NCBI GenBank assembly: GCA_018711655.1
Contig: DVIA01000012.1
Coordinates: 1 to 64,000 of the forward strand
Source of the DNA: Candidatus Pullichristensenella avicola
Lineage (GTDB): Bacteria > Bacillota > Clostridia > Christensenellales > Aristaeellaceae
DNA length: 64,000 nucleotides
Direction: 5' to 3'
Shown one piece after another: positions 1 through 6,860 of this stretch. Position numbers and translations under genes: made by a program. The notes under the pieces are model-generated. The model was given only the letters and a program-made list of their open reading frames with translations, did not search any database and had not been told where the DNA came from. Every line of letters begins with the position of its first letter. Position 1 is the first letter of the stretch.

Positions 1-541
1 ATTTGCATCGGGACGATCGGAAATTCGATGGCGTTTTCGGAGGCCCTGCGCGCGGGAGGGCGTTTGGATAAGCCCGTATGGGTGGGGAGAAAACCCCCAG
101 AAGGGCTGCATGTGCGGAGGACAGCACTGCATCCGCAGGGCCCGTTGCCGGACAGGCCCAGAAGGCCCTGCGCATGAGGGCGGAGACTGGAAAGAATCCG
201 GTGCGGCAAACGCGGCCGGGAGATTTTGCGCGCGTGAGGCGTTTGCATCGGGACGATCGGAAATTCGATGGCGTTTTCGGAGGCTTTGCGCGCGCGGATG
301 GTGGCTTTCAACACTGAAAGCGCTTCATTCAGATACGATTGGAGGCTCTGTGCGCGCGGAGGGCGTGCGTCCCATGGCGGCGGGCAGGATCGCGTCCACC
401 CGTGGAGGCTCTGCGTGCGTGGAGGGCGTGTTTTCCGGAATTTTACCGATTGATTTGAAATTTGGAAGGACTTGCGCGCGGGAGGGCGGGCCTGCGTGCA
501 TTTTTCGCGCTTTGGGAAGGAATTTTGTGCCTGAGGGCCTG
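1..541. repeat. Degenerate ~60-bp tandem repeat array
   Basis: No credible gene is seen here. A motif resembling AGGCCCTGCGCGCGGGAGGG recurs in diverged form near 41, 101, 161, 222, 281, 342, 404, 465 and 515, giving a period of about 60-63 bp. Bases 2-44 and 242-284 are identical over 43 bp, an offset of 240 bp or four periods. Long Arg-rich open frames cross the array in several frames at once, as expected for GC-rich non-coding DNA. The array continues beyond the left edge of the window. It lies downstream of the minus-strand potD gene. Confidence 0.7.
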
Positions 542-821
542 TGGCGACGGGTTCTCTGGCATTTTTGCATGGAAAGCGCCGTCGTGCCGGGCGAAGGGAC
601 TGGGTTGCGCGGCGGATCGGCCAAATATTGCCATATATGGCGAAAGCGGCGCGGCTGCCGCTCCGGCCCGCGCGAAAAGCGGCGCGGACGAGGGGAATTA
701 TGGCGCGCCGTATCCGGTAACACGCCGGCCGGCGGGCGTCCGATGGAAGAACGGCGGCGCGCGTTTGGCGGGATGCCGCCCTGCGCCCGAACGCGGTCCG
801 CCGGCGCGTTCCGCGCCCACG

Positions 822-1090
822 CGCAGGGCCGGAGAGATGAAGTTAGCCGCTCTCGTGTGCGTCAGACACCCCTTGCGCCAGCGCGTAGGGCGGGAGAGAT
901 GAAGTTAGCCGCGCTCGTGTGTGTCAGATACTCCCTGCACCCGCGCGCAGGGCCGGGGAGACGGAATTTGCCGCGCTCGTGTGCGTCAGACACCCCTTGC
1001 GCCAGCGCGTAGGGCGGGAGAGACGGAATTAGCCGCGCTCGTGTGTGTCAGATACTCCCTGCACCCACGCGCAGGGCCGGAGAGGCGCTT
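822..1090. repeat. 62-bp tandem repeat, four units in an A-B-A-B pattern
   Basis: The core CTCGTGTG occurs at 852, 914, 976 and 1038, exactly 62 bp apart. Units alternate between a form continuing CGTCAGACACCCC and a form continuing TGTCAGATACTCCC, so the true higher-order unit is 124 bp. Each unit begins with a GGGAGA...GAA(G/T)TT(A/T)GCCGC block. The copies are much cleaner than the array at 1-541, which suggests recent expansion or gene conversion. No gene is seen between 542 and 1170. Confidence 0.85.
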
Positions 1091-1170
1091 TCGGGGCCGC
1101 CGTCCGGCGGGGGCGAACCGCGCAAGCCGCGCAAAAAACCGAAGCCGGCGTTTGCCGGCTCCGGGAGAGG

Positions 1171-2403
1171 TTACTGCGCCATGCGCACATCCATCCAGAT
1201 TTCTTCGTAGAGGTCCATGTGTTCGGACACGTCGCGGAAGAACTCGCAGCGATCGACGACGTCCTGCGGGGGATTGAGCACCTCGTTGGCGGCCTCTTCC
1301 GCGCTCATGCCGTCCACAACGGCCTGGATGGGGGTGGAGTAGTAGATGTAGTCCATGTTCATGCGGGCGATGTCGGGGCGGCACATGAAGTCGATAAAGC
1401 ACTCGGCCGCTTCCTTGTTCTCGCTGGCCGCGGGCACGCACATGGCGTCCACCCAGATGTTGGAGCCTTCTTCAGGCACGCAGTAGGCCAAATCCTCGTT
1501 CTTTTCCATGGCGTAGAGGGCGTCGCCCGACCACACCAGGCCGATGATGGCTTCGCCGCCGACCATCTTGTCCTTGATCTCATCGACGAGGTAGCCGGCG
1601 CACACGCCGCTCCGCTTCTGCTCGATCAGTTTGTCGCGCGCTTCCTCCAATTCGGAGCGTTCGACGCTGTTCATCGAGTAGCCCAGGGACTTGAGGGACA
1701 CGCCCAGGGTGTCGCGCACGCTGTCCATCATCAGCACTTCGCCGACAAATTCCTCGGAGAACATGTCGTTCCAGCTGGTCAGTTCGCGATCGACCATGGT
1801 GGTGTTGTAGAGGTAGCCGACCGTGCCCCACATGTAGGCTACGGAGTGCGCGCCGCCCTCGTCATAGTCCGGGGTTTTCAGCCACTCCATCAGGCCCGCG
1901 GCGTTGGGCATGTTGTCGTAGTTGAGTTCGGCGAGCATGCCGTCGTTGACGAGGCGCTCAATGATGTAGTCGGAGGGGAAGATCACGTCGTAGGCGCCCG
2001 GGGTGACCTCCAATTTGGCGTACATTTCCTCGTTGGTGGTGAAGTTGACGTACTCGACGGTGATGCCGGTCTCCTCCTCGAACAATTCGATGACGGCCGG
2101 GTCGATGTAGTCGAACCAGTTGTAGACGGTCAGCGTGGTGCCGGCGTAGGGCTGCTCGGCCGGTTCCTCGGCGGGCTGCTCGGCGGGTTCCTCAGCCGGT
2201 TCCTCGGCGGGCTCCTCAGCCGGTTCCTCGGCGGGTTCCTCAGCGGGTTCCTCGGCGGGTTCCTCAGCCGGTTCCTCGGTGGGCTCCGCAGTGGGCGCTT
2301 CGGTGGCGACGGGCTCGCTCTGGTTGGAGCAACCGGTCGCGAACGCGGCGACCAGCAGCGACAGCACCAGCAGGGCGATCAGGGCCAGGCGGTTTTTTTT
2401 CAT
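1171..2403 (-). CDS. potD: Spermidine/putrescine ABC transporter substrate-binding lipoprotein (PotD-like)
   Basis: Predicted extracytoplasmic polyamine receptor of 410 aa. It has a lysine-rich N-terminus, a hydrophobic core and a lipobox ending AFATGC, so it should be a lipid-anchored exported protein. Residues of roughly 30-85 form a low-complexity spacer of PAEE repeats, encoded by a nucleotide repeat at about 2150-2290. The mature domain begins with LTVYNWFDYIDPAVIELF, typical of the PotD/PotF fold. The ATG at 2403 has a strong GGAGGAAGG just upstream. It is the last gene of the minus-strand operon, 20 bp after potC. Putrescine versus spermidine preference cannot be read from the sequence. 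Confidence 0.9.
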   Translation of the reverse strand: MKKNRLALIALLVLSLLVAAFATGCSNQSEPVATEAPTAEPTEEPAEEPAEEPAEEPAEEPAEEPAEEPAEEPAEQPAEEPAEQPYAGTTLTVYNWFDYIDPAVIELFEEETGITVEYVNFTTNEEMYAKLEVTPGAYDVIFPSDYIIERLVNDGMLAELNYDNMPNAAGLMEWLKTPDYDEGGAHSVAYMWGTVGYLYNTTMVDRELTSWNDMFSEEFVGEVLMMDSVRDTLGVSLKSLGYSMNSVERSELEEARDKLIEQKRSGVCAGYLVDEIKDKMVGGEAIIGLVWSGDALYAMEKNEDLAYCVPEEGSNIWVDAMCVPAASENKEAAECFIDFMCRPDIARMNMDYIYYSTPIQAVVDGMSAEEAANEVLNPPQDVVDRCEFFRDVSEHMDLYEEIWMDVRMAQ

Positions 2404-2423
2404 GGGTCCTTCCTCCTGTAGCG

Positions 2424-3230
2424 TCAGATTTCTTCGAGTTTGGAACGGCGGTTTATGATCAATAGCAGCGCTAGGATCACCAGGAACATCAGCGTGGAGA
2501 GCGCGTACATGGTCGGTTCCACGCCCAGTTTGGCGGCGGAATAGACGATCATGGACAGGTTCTGATCGGTGTTGGAGGTAAAGTAGGAAATGACGAAATC
2601 GTCCAGCGACATGGTGAAGGCCAGAAGCGCCCCGGTGATGACCCCGGGCAGGATCTCCGGCAGGATGACCTTAAACAGCGCTTTGGTCGGCCTGCAGCCC
2701 AGGTCCAGCGCCGCTTCGTAGAGGTTGGGGTTCATCTGCCGCAGGCGGGGCAGCACCGAAAAGAGCACATAGGGCGTATCAAAGGCCACATGCGCGCACA
2801 GCATCGTCCACTTGGAGAGCGGCCAGCGCACGAATACGAACATCAGCATCAGGCTGACGCCGGTGACGATGTCCGGCGTGGTCATGGGAAGATAGGCTAC
2901 GTTGGTCAAAAGGTTGGACCAGCCCTGCTTCATCGAGTGCATGCCGATGGCCGCCAGAGTGCCGATGACGGTGGAGATCACCGTGGCCAGCGTCGCCACG
3001 GTAACGGTCACCTCCAGGGCGGAGATGATGCGCGCGTCGCGAAAGAGGCGGCCGTACCAGTCCAGGGTAAAGCCCGTCCACTGGGCGCGCGATTCCGAGG
3101 CGTTGAACGACAGGCCGATCATCACCAGGATCGGCAGATAGAGAAACACCAGCAGGATCACGATGTAGAGCGTCTTAAATCCCCCGGAAGAGCGGCGGCG
3201 CAGATCCCGCCGCGCGGCGGAAGTCACCAT
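2424..3230 (-). CDS. potC: Polyamine ABC transporter permease (PotC-like)
   Basis: Inner-membrane permease of 268 aa with several hydrophobic segments, the first around residues 20-45 (TLYIVILLVFLYLPILVMIG). The ABC permease EAA motif is visible as EAALDLGCRPTKALFKVILP at about residues 177-196; it docks onto the ATPase. The C-terminus is short and basic. Its start overlaps the end of potB by 7 bp, which indicates translational coupling. The length matches the PotC family. Confidence 0.9.
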   Translation of the reverse strand: MVTSAARRDLRRRSSGGFKTLYIVILLVFLYLPILVMIGLSFNASESRAQWTGFTLDWYGRLFRDARIISALEVTVTVATLATVISTVIGTLAAIGMHSMKQGWSNLLTNVAYLPMTTPDIVTGVSLMLMFVFVRWPLSKWTMLCAHVAFDTPYVLFSVLPRLRQMNPNLYEAALDLGCRPTKALFKVILPEILPGVITGALLAFTMSLDDFVISYFTSNTDQNLSMIVYSAAKLGVEPTMYALSTLMFLVILALLLIINRRSKLEEI

Positions 3231-4030
3231 AGCGCGCCCCCCTCTCCCTTCGGGTCCGCCTTGCGCAGAAGGCCGATGGAAATGACGATCAGCACCATCA
3301 AAACCAGCGACAGGGCGCTGCCGACGTTGCGGTTGCTGAAGTTGATGAAGTAGTTTTCAATGGTATCGCCAATGAGGTAGACGTTGCCGTTGCCCAGCAT
3401 GCGCGAAATGGCGAAGGTGGTCACCGCCGGCATGAACACCATGGTCACGCCCGAAACCACGCCCGGCACGGACAGGGGGATCACCACGCGCGTGAACACC
3501 TTGACCGGCGGCGCGCCCAGGTCCTCGGCGGCCTCGATGACGCGGCGGTCCATTTTTTTCAGCACCGTGTAGATCGGCAGGATCATAAACGGCAGAAAGT
3601 TGTAGACCATGCCCAGAAGCACCGCGGCTTCCGTGCCGATCAGCGTTTGCGGAGGCAGGCCGACGGCCTCGAGGATGGTGTTGATCACGCCGTTGCGCTC
3701 CAGAAGCGTCATCATTGCGTAGGTGCGCAGAAGGAAGTTCATCCACATCGGCAAAAGGATCAGCACCACCACGGCCCGCCCGCTGCGCCCGGAAAGGAAA
3801 TACGCCGCGGGATAGCCGACGACCAGGCAGATCACCGTGCAGAAAAAGGCCAGGCGGAAGCTGTCAAACACCACCGGCAGGCTGACCGGCCGGAAGGACT
3901 TGCCAAAGTTTTCCACCGTGAAAGCGCCGTCGCGGGTGGTGAAGGCGAAGTAGACCACGAACAGAAGCGGCACGATGGTGAAAATCAGCATCCACAGGGC
4001 GTAGGGGGTGGCGTACCAGCTGCGCTTCAT
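3224..4030 (-). CDS. potB: Polyamine ABC transporter permease (PotB-like)
   Basis: Inner-membrane permease of 268 aa, the partner of PotC. Hydrophobic segments start at about residue 10 ([20 protein letters not shown]). The EAA loop reads [20 protein letters not shown]. The ATG at 4030 overlaps the stop of potA by 4 bp, and its own end overlaps the start of potC, so potA, potB and potC are tightly coupled. Gene order A-B-C-D is the classical polyamine transporter arrangement. Confidence 0.9.
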   Translation of the reverse strand: MKRSWYATPYALWMLIFTIVPLLFVVYFAFTTRDGAFTVENFGKSFRPVSLPVVFDSFRLAFFCTVICLVVGYPAAYFLSGRSGRAVVVLILLPMWMNFLLRTYAMMTLLERNGVINTILEAVGLPPQTLIGTEAAVLLGMVYNFLPFMILPIYTVLKKMDRRVIEAAEDLGAPPVKVFTRVVIPLSVPGVVSGVTMVFMPAVTTFAISRMLGNGNVYLIGDTIENYFINFSNRNVGSALSLVLMVLIVISIGLLRKADPKGEGGALW

Positions 4031-5106
4031 GCCTTTTCGCCCCCCTCCGCGGGAAGGGTCACAGCCTCCCTGCGCATGATATGGATGTTGAACGGCACGA
4101 TCGACAGCCCCACGCGCGAGCCGACCGGCTGCATGGTGGTGGAATGCACCTTCCAGCGCATATCGCCGGTGGCGACCATCATTTCATAATGCACGCCCTT
4201 GAACAGCACGCTTTCGACCACGCCCTCGAGCATGCCCACGTCGGTGCCCACGACCATGATGTCCTCGGGGCGGACGACCACGTCCACCACCTCGTTTTTT
4301 TCAAAGCCCTCGTCCACGCAGGGGAATTCCTTGCCGGCCATCATCACCAGTTCGTCCTCCAGCATTACGCCGGAAAGCAGGTTGCTCTGGCCAATGAAAT
4401 CGGCCACGAAGGCGTTCTTCGGCTCGTCGTAGATGCGCTTGGGGTCGCCGATCTGCTGGATACGGCCGCCCTTCATCACCACAATGGTATCAGACATGGT
4501 GAGGGCTTCTTCCTGGTCGTGCGTGACGTAGAGGAAGGTGATGCCCAACTCCTGCTGCATGCTTTTCAGTTCCAACTGCATCTCCTGGCGCAGTTTCAAG
4601 TCCAGGGCGCCCAGGGGTTCGTCCAGAAGCAGCACCTCCGGCTCGTTGACCAGCGCGCGGGCGATGGCGATGCGCTGCTGCTGGCCGCCGGAAAGCGATT
4701 CCACCGAGCGCTTTTCATAGCCCTCCATTTTGACCAGGCGCAGCATGCGGCCGACGCGCTCGGCGATCTCCGCCTTGGGCAGTTTGCGCAGCTTCAGGCC
4801 GAAGGCGATGTTGTCAAAGACGTTCAGGTGGGTAAACAGGGCGTATTTCTGAAACACGGTGTTCACCCGGCGGCGGTAGGGCGGCACGCCGGTGATGTCC
4901 TTATCCTCAAAAATGACGCTGCCGCGGGTGGGCATTTCGAAACCGCCGATGATGCGCAGCATGGTGGTTTTGCCGCAGCCGGACGGGCCCAGCAGCGTGA
5001 CAAATTCGCGCTTGCGGATGTAAAGGTCGATGTCGTAAAGCACCTGCGTGTCGCCAAAGCTCTTGGACACGCCGCGCAGTTCGATCAGGCGCTGCTCGTC
5101 GTACAT
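4027..5106 (-). CDS. potA: Polyamine ABC transporter ATP-binding protein (PotA)
   Basis: ATPase subunit of 359 aa that powers polyamine import. Walker A is GPSGCGKTT at residues 40-48, the signature is LSGGQQQR, and Walker B is [12 protein letters not shown]. After about residue 240 follows a TOBE-type domain ([10 protein letters not shown]), as in PotA/MalK-type importers. ATG at 5106 is preceded by GGAGG with a usual spacing. It begins 24 bp after the stop of the upstream XRE-cupin regulator gene, in the same direction, so the two are probably co-transcribed. Confidence 0.92.
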   Translation of the reverse strand: MYDEQRLIELRGVSKSFGDTQVLYDIDLYIRKREFVTLLGPSGCGKTTMLRIIGGFEMPTRGSVIFEDKDITGVPPYRRRVNTVFQKYALFTHLNVFDNIAFGLKLRKLPKAEIAERVGRMLRLVKMEGYEKRSVESLSGGQQQRIAIARALVNEPEVLLLDEPLGALDLKLRQEMQLELKSMQQELGITFLYVTHDQEEALTMSDTIVVMKGGRIQQIGDPKRIYDEPKNAFVADFIGQSNLLSGVMLEDELVMMAGKEFPCVDEGFEKNEVVDVVVRPEDIMVVGTDVGMLEGVVESVLFKGVHYEMMVATGDMRWKVHSTTMQPVGSRVGLSIVPFNIHIMRREAVTLPAEGGEKA

Positions 5107-5130
5107 GGCGCGTTTCCTCCGTAGATGTTT

Positions 5131-5673
5131 TTAGAACGAGGGGGGTGTGGAAACCCACAGAACCCGGCACGCCGACTTGCCGGCGTTGACCAGTTTGTGC
5201 GGGGCGGCAGGCTTAAAATAGAAGCTTTCGTCCTTGCGGGCGCGCTCCACGCGGTCGCCGATGACAATGCGCACCGAGCCGGAGAGCACATAGCCAAACT
5301 CCTCGCCCTCGTGGGGGTCGTCCTCGCCGGTCTCGCCGCCGGGGCCGAGTTCGAGCAGGATTGGTTCCATGCGGTTTTTCTGCGCCGAGGGCACCAGCCA
5401 GCGGATGCAGCCCTTCAGCCCTTCTTCGTCCTCCTTGACGGAGATGTCCTTTTCCCCGAACACCACTTTTTCATCGCCCGATTCGCTGAAAAACGTCTTA
5501 AGGTCCGTGCCCAGCGATTCGAGAATGTCCACCAGCGTGGCGATGGACGGCGAGGTCAGGTCGCGCTCCAGCAGGGAGATAAAGCCCTTGGAAAGCTCGC
5601 AGCGGTCGGCGAGCTCCTCCTGGGTCAGCCCGCGTTGCAATCTAAGCCGGCGGATGCGGTTTCCGATCTCCAC
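5131..5673 (-). CDS. XRE-family regulator with C-terminal cupin domain (PuuR-like)
   Basis: Transcription factor of 180 aa. Residues of about 1-60 form an XRE helix-turn-helix (IGNRIRRLRLQRGLTQEELA...LSKGFISLLER). The C-terminal half is a small-ligand cupin with HEGEEFGYVLSGSVRIVIG. Regulators with this architecture next to pot genes often sense polyamines, as PuuR does; that role here is inferred from position. Translation starts at GTG 5673 with GGAGGG upstream. It is the first gene of the operon and may control itself and potABCD through the GTTTAA repeats in front of it. Confidence 0.85.
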   Translation of the reverse strand: MEIGNRIRRLRLQRGLTQEELADRCELSKGFISLLERDLTSPSIATLVDILESLGTDLKTFFSESGDEKVVFGEKDISVKEDEEGLKGCIRWLVPSAQKNRMEPILLELGPGGETGEDDPHEGEEFGYVLSGSVRIVIGDRVERARKDESFYFKPAAPHKLVNAGKSACRVLWVSTPPSF

Positions 5674-5728
5674 AAACGTCCCTCCTTCGCGCGTCGGTTT
5701 AAAAATGCTAAACTACAAAGCGATTTAT

Positions 5729-5757
5729 ATTAAACCACCGCGGCGGGCGTTTGTCAA
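5729..5757 (-). promoter_or_regulatory. Promoter of the regulator-potABCD operon with GTTTAA repeats
   Basis: On the minus strand a perfect TTGACA (plus coordinates 5752-5757) is followed after 17 bp by TTTAAT (5729-5734). GTTTAA occurs three times around it: at 5698-5703 (plus strand), inside the -10 region (minus strand, 5730-5735), and near 5799-5804 (plus strand). The flanking GGTTTAA...TTAAACC inverted repeat (5697-5703 / 5730-5736) covers the transcription start. This is a plausible autoregulatory operator for the XRE protein. Confidence 0.6.
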
Positions 5758-5811
5758 TATGCGCGGGCGTTAAATTTCCATAATAATGCGCGCCGAAGTT
5801 TAATAAAACAA

Positions 5812-6180
5812 AACTGCCGCGCCGCTGCGGCAGGCGGGAAGGGAAGCGCGTCCGCGCGGGCCTGTTGCGCGCATCGCCCGCTTCAGGGGCGGCGAAAGCG
5901 CCGCGCCCGCGGCGTGTGCTTCGCGCCGATCTGCGCAAAAGACGCAAAGCCGCTTTGGGGGCGCAAAAGCCTCGCCCGAGGCGCCGCGGAGGGCGCGCCT
6001 CCGCCTTCCGGCGCGACCGGCCTCTGCCGAAAGCCTCGCGGCGCCGCCGGCCGAAGGCCTCCCGTTTTTCCGGATGTGCGCGGCGTTTTCAGATGGGTCT
6101 GGCCGATCGCATACGCCGAATACGCGCTTTCGCCATGAACGCGCCCATAGCGGCATTTTTCGACCGCAATTTCAAGGCGC
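5812..6180. other. GC-rich intergenic spacer with weak periodicity
   Basis: No gene is credible in this stretch between the divergent pot and feo promoters. Several overlapping Arg/Ala-rich frames are open in both directions, which marks compositional artefacts. AAGCCTCGC recurs at about 5967 and 6031 (64 bp apart), each followed by a GGCGCC block, echoing the ~60-bp arrays elsewhere in the window. Confidence 0.45.
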
Positions 6181-6203
6181 ATGTAATTTTTTCACGAACC
6201 CCA

Positions 6204-6232
6204 TTGACAGATACTGTTCGCGGTGCTAAACT
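6204..6232 (+). promoter_or_regulatory. Promoter of the feo operon
   Basis: Perfect TTGACA at 6204-6209, a 17-bp spacer, and TAAACT at 6227-6232 preceded by TG (extended -10). It is the only strong promoter upstream of the feo genes and lies about 90 bp before the first feoA. Confidence 0.75.
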
Positions 6233-6248
6233 ATGAATCGTCCGGTGG

Positions 6249-6300
6249 TTAAACGTGCCTAACTGCCGTTTTTTCCGCCGTCTCTGTTAGGCAAAACTAA
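6249..6300 (+). promoter_or_regulatory. Tandem DtxR/IdeR-like operators
   Basis: Two related imperfect palindromes lie between promoter and first gene: TTAAACGTGCCTAA (6249-6262; reverse complement begins TTAGGC) and TTAGGCAAAACTAA (6287-6300). Both have the TTAGGC...CTAA-like architecture of iron-responsive DtxR-family sites. TGCCTAAC and GTTAGGCA also form an inverted pair at 6256-6263 and 6286-6293. The same operon encodes a DtxR-like protein, making autoregulation by iron likely. Function is inferred. Confidence 0.6.
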
Positions 6301-6321
6301 TGCCTGGAAAGGGGGAAGCAT

Positions 6322-6534
6322 ATGATGCCTCTGGGAATGGCAAGCGTTGGGGATACCAACACCATCGCCAGGATCACCGGCCGCGACGAGGTACGCCAGC
6401 ACCTGGCGGAATTGGGCTTCGTCGTGGGCGAGGAAGTGACGGTCGTCAGCGAAATGGGCGGCAACATGATCCTTTCGATCAAGGACAGCCGCATTGCGCT
6501 GGACAAGACCATGGCCATGCGCATCATGGTTTGA
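6322..6534 (+). CDS. feoA: FeoA-domain ferrous iron transport protein, first copy
   Basis: Small SH3-like FeoA protein of 70 aa (RDEVRQHLAELGFVVGEEVTVVSE...MILSIKDSRIALDKTMAMRIMV). FeoA proteins are cytosolic partners of the Fe(II) permease FeoB. The ATG at 6322 follows AAAGGGGG at a good distance. It is the first gene of the feo operon, 42 bp upstream of a second FeoA. Confidence 0.9.
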   Translation: MMPLGMASVGDTNTIARITGRDEVRQHLAELGFVVGEEVTVVSEMGGNMILSIKDSRIALDKTMAMRIMV

Positions 6535-6576
6535 ACCCGATGGGGATGCAAAACAGGAAAAGGAAGGGAATGCTGC

Positions 6577-6798
6577 ATGAAAACACTCAGGGATGTCAGG
6601 ATCGGGCAGTCGGCCGTCATCAGGCGGATCCACGCAGAAGGCGCCCTCAAGCGCCGCATTATGGACATGGGGCTGACCAAGGGAACGGAAGTGTATGTGC
6701 GCAAAGTGGCTCCGCTGGGCGATCCCCTGGAGCTGACTGTGCGCGGGTATGAACTGAGCGTGCGCAAGAGCGATGCGGAGCAGATCGAGGTGGAGTGA
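6577..6798 (+). CDS. feoA: FeoA-domain ferrous iron transport protein, second copy
   Basis: FeoA-type protein of 73 aa (KRRIMDMGLTKGTEVYVRKV...DPLELTVRGYELSVRKSDAEQIEV). It is clearly diverged from the first copy, so this is an old paralogue rather than a recent duplication. Paired FeoA proteins before FeoB are common in clostridia. It ends 62 bp before feoB. Confidence 0.92.
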   Translation: MKTLRDVRIGQSAVIRRIHAEGALKRRIMDMGLTKGTEVYVRKVAPLGDPLELTVRGYELSVRKSDAEQIEVE

Positions 6799-6823
6799 GC
6801 GGCGCATTGGTTTTTGCCCAGAA

Positions 6824-6839
6824 GTTAGATAGTGCTAAC
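6824..6839 (+). promoter_or_regulatory. Palindrome upstream of feoB, possible internal iron operator
   Basis: GTTAG-ATAGTG-CTAAC is an inverted repeat sitting just before the feoB ribosome binding site. It resembles the TTAG...CTAA sites ahead of the operon. It may be a third regulator site or a small mRNA hairpin separating feoA and feoB expression. Confidence 0.4.
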
Positions 6840-6860
6840 ATTTGAAGGAGGAATCGGGAA

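Noticed and set aside
110..1012. A 300-aa Arg-rich frame in the left repeat region
   Set aside because: Other frames are open at the same place, it crosses two repeat arrays, and it has no start site or domain.
822..1090. CRISPR array
   Set aside because: Units are directly adjacent with no unique spacers, the period includes the whole sequence, and no cas gene is nearby. The same holds for 48117-48510.
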